Source of the DNA: Rhodococcoides kyotonense
GTDB taxonomy: Bacteria; Actinomycetota; Actinomycetes; Mycobacteriales; Mycobacteriaceae
Length of the DNA stretch: 64,000 bases
Direction: 5' to 3'
Assembly: GCF_001645385.1 (NCBI RefSeq)
Contig: NZ_LVHI01000012.1
Location: forward strand, 268,105 to 332,104
A program made the translations under genes and the position numbers. A model generated the notes under the pieces. It had not been told where the DNA came from. It ran no database searches and worked only from the letters and a program-made list of their open reading frames with translations. The number at the start of each line of letters is the position of its first letter. The first letter of the stretch is position 1. Of this stretch, positions 60,380 through 64,000 are shown in pieces.

Positions 60380-61516
60380 TCAGGGAGCGGCGAGCGGCAA
60401 CGGCAGGCGCACGCCGCACTTGTCGGCTGTCGCATAGCCGCTGAGTGCAACTTCACGGATCAGCGCAGGGCCCGCGCCCGCGGAGAGCGATCGGTCGAGC
60501 AGCCGGGCGAGTGAGTGCTCGGGGTCGGCGTCCAACGCGACCTCGAGTGCTATCACTGCCATGGCACCGTCCCCGCGCGAGTACGCGCTGAACGCGAGAA
60601 GGCATGCGGCCGTTGCGCGTTCGGGCGCCGGGAGGACACGCGTCAACGTCGCCCACAACATCTCGGCGACGTGGGCCATCTCGGTGAGCACGAGCGCGAG
60701 CAGGCTGTCGCGCACGGGAAGACGGCCAAGAGCAGCTCCGATGGTCGCCGCGGTGTCGGCCGTGATGTCCAGCACAGGCGCGGCGTCGGGTGAATGCGTG
60801 TGCGCCCGGTCGAGGATGTCGAGAATCCGCGAGAGATGGGTTCCGTCCGAGTCGTGCCGTTCACCCCGCGCCTGGGGCATCAAATCCGCTACCCGCCGGC
60901 TGGTCTCGTCGTCGACCGGCTGCACCGCGTCGGCCAGCCGCTCGCGTGACGGCTGTACGAAGCGTCCCTCCATCGCGTAGGCGAGCGCGACCGGTGACGT
61001 CCGCGGGTCCCCCACTCGCCCCCATTCCTCCATGCCGTCCAACGACGCCCATTCCGCCCCTGCCGCGATCTCCGGCGTGAACAACACCCGAAGCACGTCG
61101 GTTCCCCGGGCACCGAAATCGTCGATCACGCACTGCGCCAACACTTCGTAACGCGCGTCGCCTACCGGGCCCGACATCGTCGCCGCACCTCGATCGTCGA
61201 CGACGACGGCAATGGCGTCGAGCACGTCCTCGCGTTCGCACTGCGTGGCGAACCGGTCGATCACCTCGAGCATCCTGTCCGGGATCACGTAGAGGGTCGT
61301 GCCCGCGAACCGGCGGCATTCCGGGACGTCGAGGTCGTGCCGCATGACGGTGCCCGCGGTGATCGTGCCCCCGTCGTCGATGCGGAGGCAGATCAGCACA
61401 AGCGAGCGCTGCGGGACGAATCCGAGCATCGCAGGCAGAGCAGCAATCAGCTCCCCTGGCGCGTCGAGGCGGACGGTGACGGAAGAGGCGGGTCGGTCGT
61501 CGGAGTGTGTCGTCAT
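60380..61516 (-). CDS. DUF4192 family protein
   Basis: A 378-residue protein of the actinobacterial DUF4192 family. SSVTVRLDAPGELIAALPAMLGFVPQRSLVLICL is the characteristic N-terminal block, and ARYEVLAQCVIDDFGARGTDVLRVLFTPEI and LACLLAFSAYSRGDGAMAVIALEVALDADPEHSLARLLDRSLSAG-like segments follow. The last third is helical and resembles tetratricopeptide-type packing. Function unknown. An ATG at 61516 is used; GTG 61522 would add two residues. It lies between galE and the lipoprotein gene. Confidence 0.88.
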   Translation of the reverse strand: MTTHSDDRPASSVTVRLDAPGELIAALPAMLGFVPQRSLVLICLRIDDGGTITAGTVMRHDLDVPECRRFAGTTLYVIPDRMLEVIDRFATQCEREDVLDAIAVVVDDRGAATMSGPVGDARYEVLAQCVIDDFGARGTDVLRVLFTPEIAAGAEWASLDGMEEWGRVGDPRTSPVALAYAMEGRFVQPSRERLADAVQPVDDETSRRVADLMPQARGERHDSDGTHLSRILDILDRAHTHSPDAAPVLDITADTAATIGAALGRLPVRDSLLALVLTEMAHVAEMLWATLTRVLPAPERATAACLLAFSAYSRGDGAMAVIALEVALDADPEHSLARLLDRSLSAGAGPALIREVALSGYATADKCGVRLPLPLAAP

Positions 61517-61618
61517 GGGCACGAGCCTGGACCACCGGCCGAACGGGATCAGCCCGTCACCTGGGGCTGAGCGAAACCCTGTGGATCGAGCGAACTTGTG
61601 GACAGACCGCCCTCGCGA

Positions 61619-62329
61619 TCAGCCTGCCTTGACCTTCTGCACGGCTGCGGTGAACAGTTCGTCCAGCGTGGCCGCATCGGGAGTGGAGTCGTCGAACGAC
61701 ATGTAGGTCGCGGCGATGCGCGTTCCGTCCACCTGAGCCATCAACGTCAGCATGGACTGCGTGATCGATTCGGTTCCCGATCCCGACGACACCGTCTGCT
61801 TCACGGCCAGAGTCTCGTCCGCGTCGATCGGGGGCGCGGGTGTGATCGTCGAACGAATGGTCGACGTGGCACCGGATTTGGTGGCCTCGACCTCGGCACA
61901 CCGAGTCAACTGATCTTCGCGGTCCGACAGCGGCTCGTCGACGGAGGTGAGCTCGACCGAGATGGTCGCGCGGTTCGCGTTGTCGGTGCCGACGATCAGC
62001 GCCGCGGACGTCGGATCTGCCGGCTTGCACCCGGCGGGCGCCACCTCCGCGCCCGCGGGAATTCCCGTCAGGTCGGGAGAGGCCTGGCTGATGGCCTGGG
62101 GCGGGAGCACGATGGCCTCGTACGGGGCCGGGAACTGCGACGGGTCGATCAGCAGAGCATTCAGATCGGAGTCCGCGCCCGCCGAACTGCCGGGCGCCGG
62201 AGATGCTCCGGCGTCGCCGGCGGCGGGTGTTCCGGTGACCTTGCTGCCGCAGCCGGCGACGGTCAGCGCTGCGAGTGCGCCGAACGCGAGCAGAATCGGT
62301 CGAGACGTCGTCACGGAACGGCGCAACAC
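61619..62329 (-). CDS. Exported lipoprotein, DUF5642-like
   Basis: A 236-residue lipoprotein. The hydrophobic signal (about 10-25, PILLAFGALAALTV) ends in the lipobox TVAGC, giving Cys27 for lipidation. A low-complexity Ala/Gly/Ser/Pro linker follows, then a domain with two Cys residues (APAGCKPADPTS and LTRCAEVEATKSG), probably disulfide-bonded. This resembles mycolata DUF5642 or PknH-sensor-like extracellular proteins. The GTG at 62329 has GGAGG upstream. Function unknown. Confidence 0.85.
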   Translation of the reverse strand: MLRRSVTTSRPILLAFGALAALTVAGCGSKVTGTPAAGDAGASPAPGSSAGADSDLNALLIDPSQFPAPYEAIVLPPQAISQASPDLTGIPAGAEVAPAGCKPADPTSAALIVGTDNANRATISVELTSVDEPLSDREDQLTRCAEVEATKSGATSTIRSTITPAPPIDADETLAVKQTVSSGSGTESITQSMLTLMAQVDGTRIAATYMSFDDSTPDAATLDELFTAAVQKVKAG

Positions 62330-62500
62330 GGAAGTGTCCTCCAGCGGTCTACGGCGGGTGTGGTCGATCCACCTTCTCACCTGTCAGGGCCGCCGAGCGG
62401 TAGGCACGCGGGGTGCGGCGTCGCCGCCCGTGATGCTCCTATGAGTGTCAACTGCGGATTTTCTGTGTGAGTAGTTGGAACATTTCGCGGGCGACGGCTC

Positions 62501-62648
62501 GTTTGAGGCAGCGGATGATGTCGCGTTTGCTTTTGCCTTGGGCGAGTCGTTTGTCGCGGTAGGCGCGGGTTCGGGTTTGAGGCAGCGGATGATGTCGCGT
62601 TTGCTTTTGCCTTGGGCGAGTCGTTTGTCGCGGTAGGCGCGGGTTCGG
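62501..62648. repeat. 74-bp tandem duplication in the IS110 gene
   Basis: Two identical 74-bp copies (62501-62574 and 62575-62648). As 74 is not a multiple of 3, the transposase frame shifts at the junction. Confidence 0.95.
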
Positions 62649-62848
62649 GGGTCGCGTTTGAGGCGGGCCAAAACGATGATGTGCAGTGCCCGGTTGGCTT
62701 GCCGGTTTCCGCCCCGGTTGAGTCGATGGCGAGTGGTTTTACCGGAGGATGCAGGGATCGGTGCGACTCCGCAGAGGCTGGCGAACGCGGCCTCGTTCGA
62801 GATCCGGTCGGGGTTGTCGCCGACGGTGATCAGCAGTTGCGCGGCGGT

Positions 62849-63136
62849 CTCGTAGCCCACTCCGAAACGGGCGATGAGGTCGGCGGCGGCGTCGTCGACG
62901 AGTGGGTGCAGGTCGGCTTCGAGGGCGGCGATCTCGTGGTCGAGCATGCGGATGCGGCGGGCCAGTGACCGCAACGCGGTTTTGACTGCCGCCTCGTAGC
63001 CCACTCCGAAACGGGCGATGAGGTCGGCGGCGGCGTCGTCGACGAGTGGGTGCAGGTCGGCTTCGAGGGCGGCGATCTCGTGGTCGAGCATGCGGATGCG
63101 GCGGGCCAGTGACCGCAACGCGGTTTTGACTGCCGC
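62849..63136. repeat. 144-bp tandem duplication in the IS110 gene
   Basis: Two identical 144-bp copies (62849-62992 and 62993-63136), exactly 48 codons, so the frame is kept. Confidence 0.95.
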
Positions 63137-63210
63137 CGCCAGCGCGCCGGGTTCGACCACGCCCGGTCGTAGCCCTGCGCAGGCCTCGACCAAGGCCTTC
63201 GTCGAGAGAT

Positions 63211-63510
63211 CGCGCAGCTGCTCTCGGATCGGCTCGGGCGCGTTGACCACCGCCGACTTCAATGCGGTGATCGCCTCGGCGCGGGATTTGACTGCGGTGC
63301 GACGAGCGTTGTGCAGGAATCGAATTGCTTCGACGTCCCCGTCGTGTGCTTTCGGGACGGCGCGCAGCTGCTCTCGGATCGGCTCGGGCGCGTTGACCAC
63401 CGCCGACTTCAATGCGGTGATCGCCTCGGCGCGGGATTTGACTGCGGTGCGACGAGCGTTGTGCAGGAATCGAATTGCTTCGACGTCCCCGTCGTGTGCT
63501 TTCGGGACGG
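63211..63510. repeat. 150-bp tandem duplication in the IS110 gene
   Basis: Two identical 150-bp copies (63211-63360 and 63361-63510), exactly 50 codons, so the frame is kept. Confidence 0.95.
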
Positions 63511-63857
63511 TGCGTGCGATACCCGCCGCTGCCAGGCGAGCGGCGCTGTAGGCGTCGAGGGAATCGGACTTGCCGTGGAATCGGCGTGACTGCCGGTCGG
63601 TGCGGTCGACGTCGACGACCTCGATGCCCGCTTCCTGCAGGACTGCAGTCAGCGCTGATCCGTAACTACCGGTGCCTTCGACACCGATTCGAGCGACGAC
63701 ACCGGCGCCGCGAACCCATGCCAGTAGAGCGCGGTAGCCGGCGGCGGTGGCGGGGTTTTCGGTCATGCTGGACACTGGTTATCCCTTCACGAGGTGACCA
63801 CGCACCGGCCGGGACGGCGGACAACACAGTGACGGGACTCTTTGGTCAGGCTCCTAT

Positions 63858-64000
63858 CAAGTCACTCCGCCCCACCGGTCGCGTGTGCTTCAGGTGTCCA
63901 TCGATGCAGCAGCCGACACATCACGGGAAAGACAGCCATCGGCGTCAGCGCGGAAACGAGTCAAACCACTGCATCGACGAACCATTCCAGTATCACTGCG
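63858..64000. other. Sequence beyond the IS110 end, no gene seen
   Basis: No reading frame with family signal is visible. It may be the rest of the element's non-coding end or flanking chromosome cut by the window edge. Confidence 0.4.

Larger units (their letters stand above)
62448..63775 (-). pseudogene. IS110-family transposase, rearranged
   Basis: The readable protein begins at GTG 63775. It keeps VARIGVEGTGSYGSALTAVLQEAGIEVVDVDR, FHGKSDSLDAYSAARLA and the C-terminal transposase_20 domain (ITVGDNPDRISNEAAFASLCGVAPIPASSGKTTRHRLNRGGNRQANRALH). It lacks the usual first ~30 residues with the leading catalytic Asp (GVDTHKD-type). A 50-residue and a 48-residue segment are each duplicated in frame. 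A 74-bp duplication near the 3' end shifts the frame, so the current frame runs on to 62384 instead of the ancestral TGA at 62448-62450. Probably inactive. Confidence 0.8.
62435..63857 (-). mobile_element. Damaged IS110-family insertion sequence
   Basis: The interval is bounded by an 8-bp direct repeat GCTCCTAT (62435-62442 and 63850-63857) that may mark the element ends or core sites. It contains one IS110-type recombinase gene on the minus strand, three tandem duplications (74, 144 and 150 bp) and only about 75 bp of non-coding sequence before the gene. Active IS110 elements usually have a longer non-coding end that encodes the guide (bridge) RNA. The boundaries are tentative. Confidence 0.55.

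Noticed and set aside
62501..63510. Direct repeats considered as a CRISPR array
   Set aside because: They are large exact duplications within a coding sequence, with no short repeats separated by unique spacers and no cas genes.
1..64000. tRNA, rRNA and known riboswitch scan by eye
   Set aside because: No cloverleaf, rRNA or recognisable riboswitch core was seen; a covariance-model search would be needed to exclude them fully.

Overview
The window is GC-rich, densely packed actinobacterial chromosome. Gene content points to a mycolic-acid-producing member of the Mycobacteriales, most likely Rhodococcus or a close relative. It carries an AftC-type arabinofuranosyltransferase, Cei, polyphosphate glucokinase, IdeR, SigA and SigB, SigK with RskA, and the coproporphyrin-dependent haem genes. 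Gene order from about 1.4 kb to 60 kb follows, as far as I recall it, the Mycobacterium tuberculosis Rv2669-Rv2711 segment. This comparison is from memory, without a search.

Layout. 0-8 kb: small hydrolase genes, a membrane-anchored protein with two L7/L12 C-terminal-like domains, a GNAT, zapE, a RibD-like reductase, a lipoprotein with an alpha/beta-hydrolase fold, aftC, msrB, a polysaccharide pyruvyl transferase-like gene and a MaoC hydratase. 8.5-14.7 kb: a five-gene minus-strand operon, hemE-hemY-hemQ-HAD-bisC. 14.8-26 kb: DUF3000, RNase D, fadA-fadB, an SDR, a sugar porter, a YciI protein, a hydrolase and dxs. 26-33 kb: a glutaminase-STAS-cNMP fusion, sigK-rskA with a recognisable SigK promoter, a DrrAB-type ABC exporter, a CGNR regulator, a 49-residue protein and a siderophore-binding lipoprotein. 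33-42.5 kb: an RNA methyltransferase, a KimA-like permease next to ceoB-ceoC (potassium), several DUF genes and dut. 42.8-54.4 kb: cei, suhB, ppgK, sigA, a helicase, a YihY protein, DUF3039, DUF3099, a methyltransferase and sigB. 54.5-62.3 kb: a fused GNAT/ADP-forming acyl-CoA synthetase-like protein overlapping an AcuC deacetylase, then ideR, galE, DUF4192 and a lipoprotein. 62.4-63.9 kb: a damaged IS110-family element.

The genes suggest several working groups: haem synthesis through coproporphyrin, fatty-acid beta-oxidation, potassium uptake, envelope arabinan assembly, and a stress-regulation block (sigK, sigA, sigB, ideR). Regulation is unusually readable. Many genes have a TANNNT-like hexamer 6-8 nt before the start codon, which predicts leaderless mRNAs. 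sigK has a SigK-type promoter, and sigB has an ECF-type promoter plus MprA-like direct repeats. Many adjacent genes share ATGA or GTGA start/stop overlaps.

Most of the window is conserved housekeeping DNA. The points most worth a second look are the lysine acetyltransferase/deacetylase pair, the KimA-like/CeoBC neighbourhood, the membrane-anchored double L7/L12-domain protein, the glutaminase-STAS-cNMP fusion, and the IS110 copy with three internal tandem duplications.
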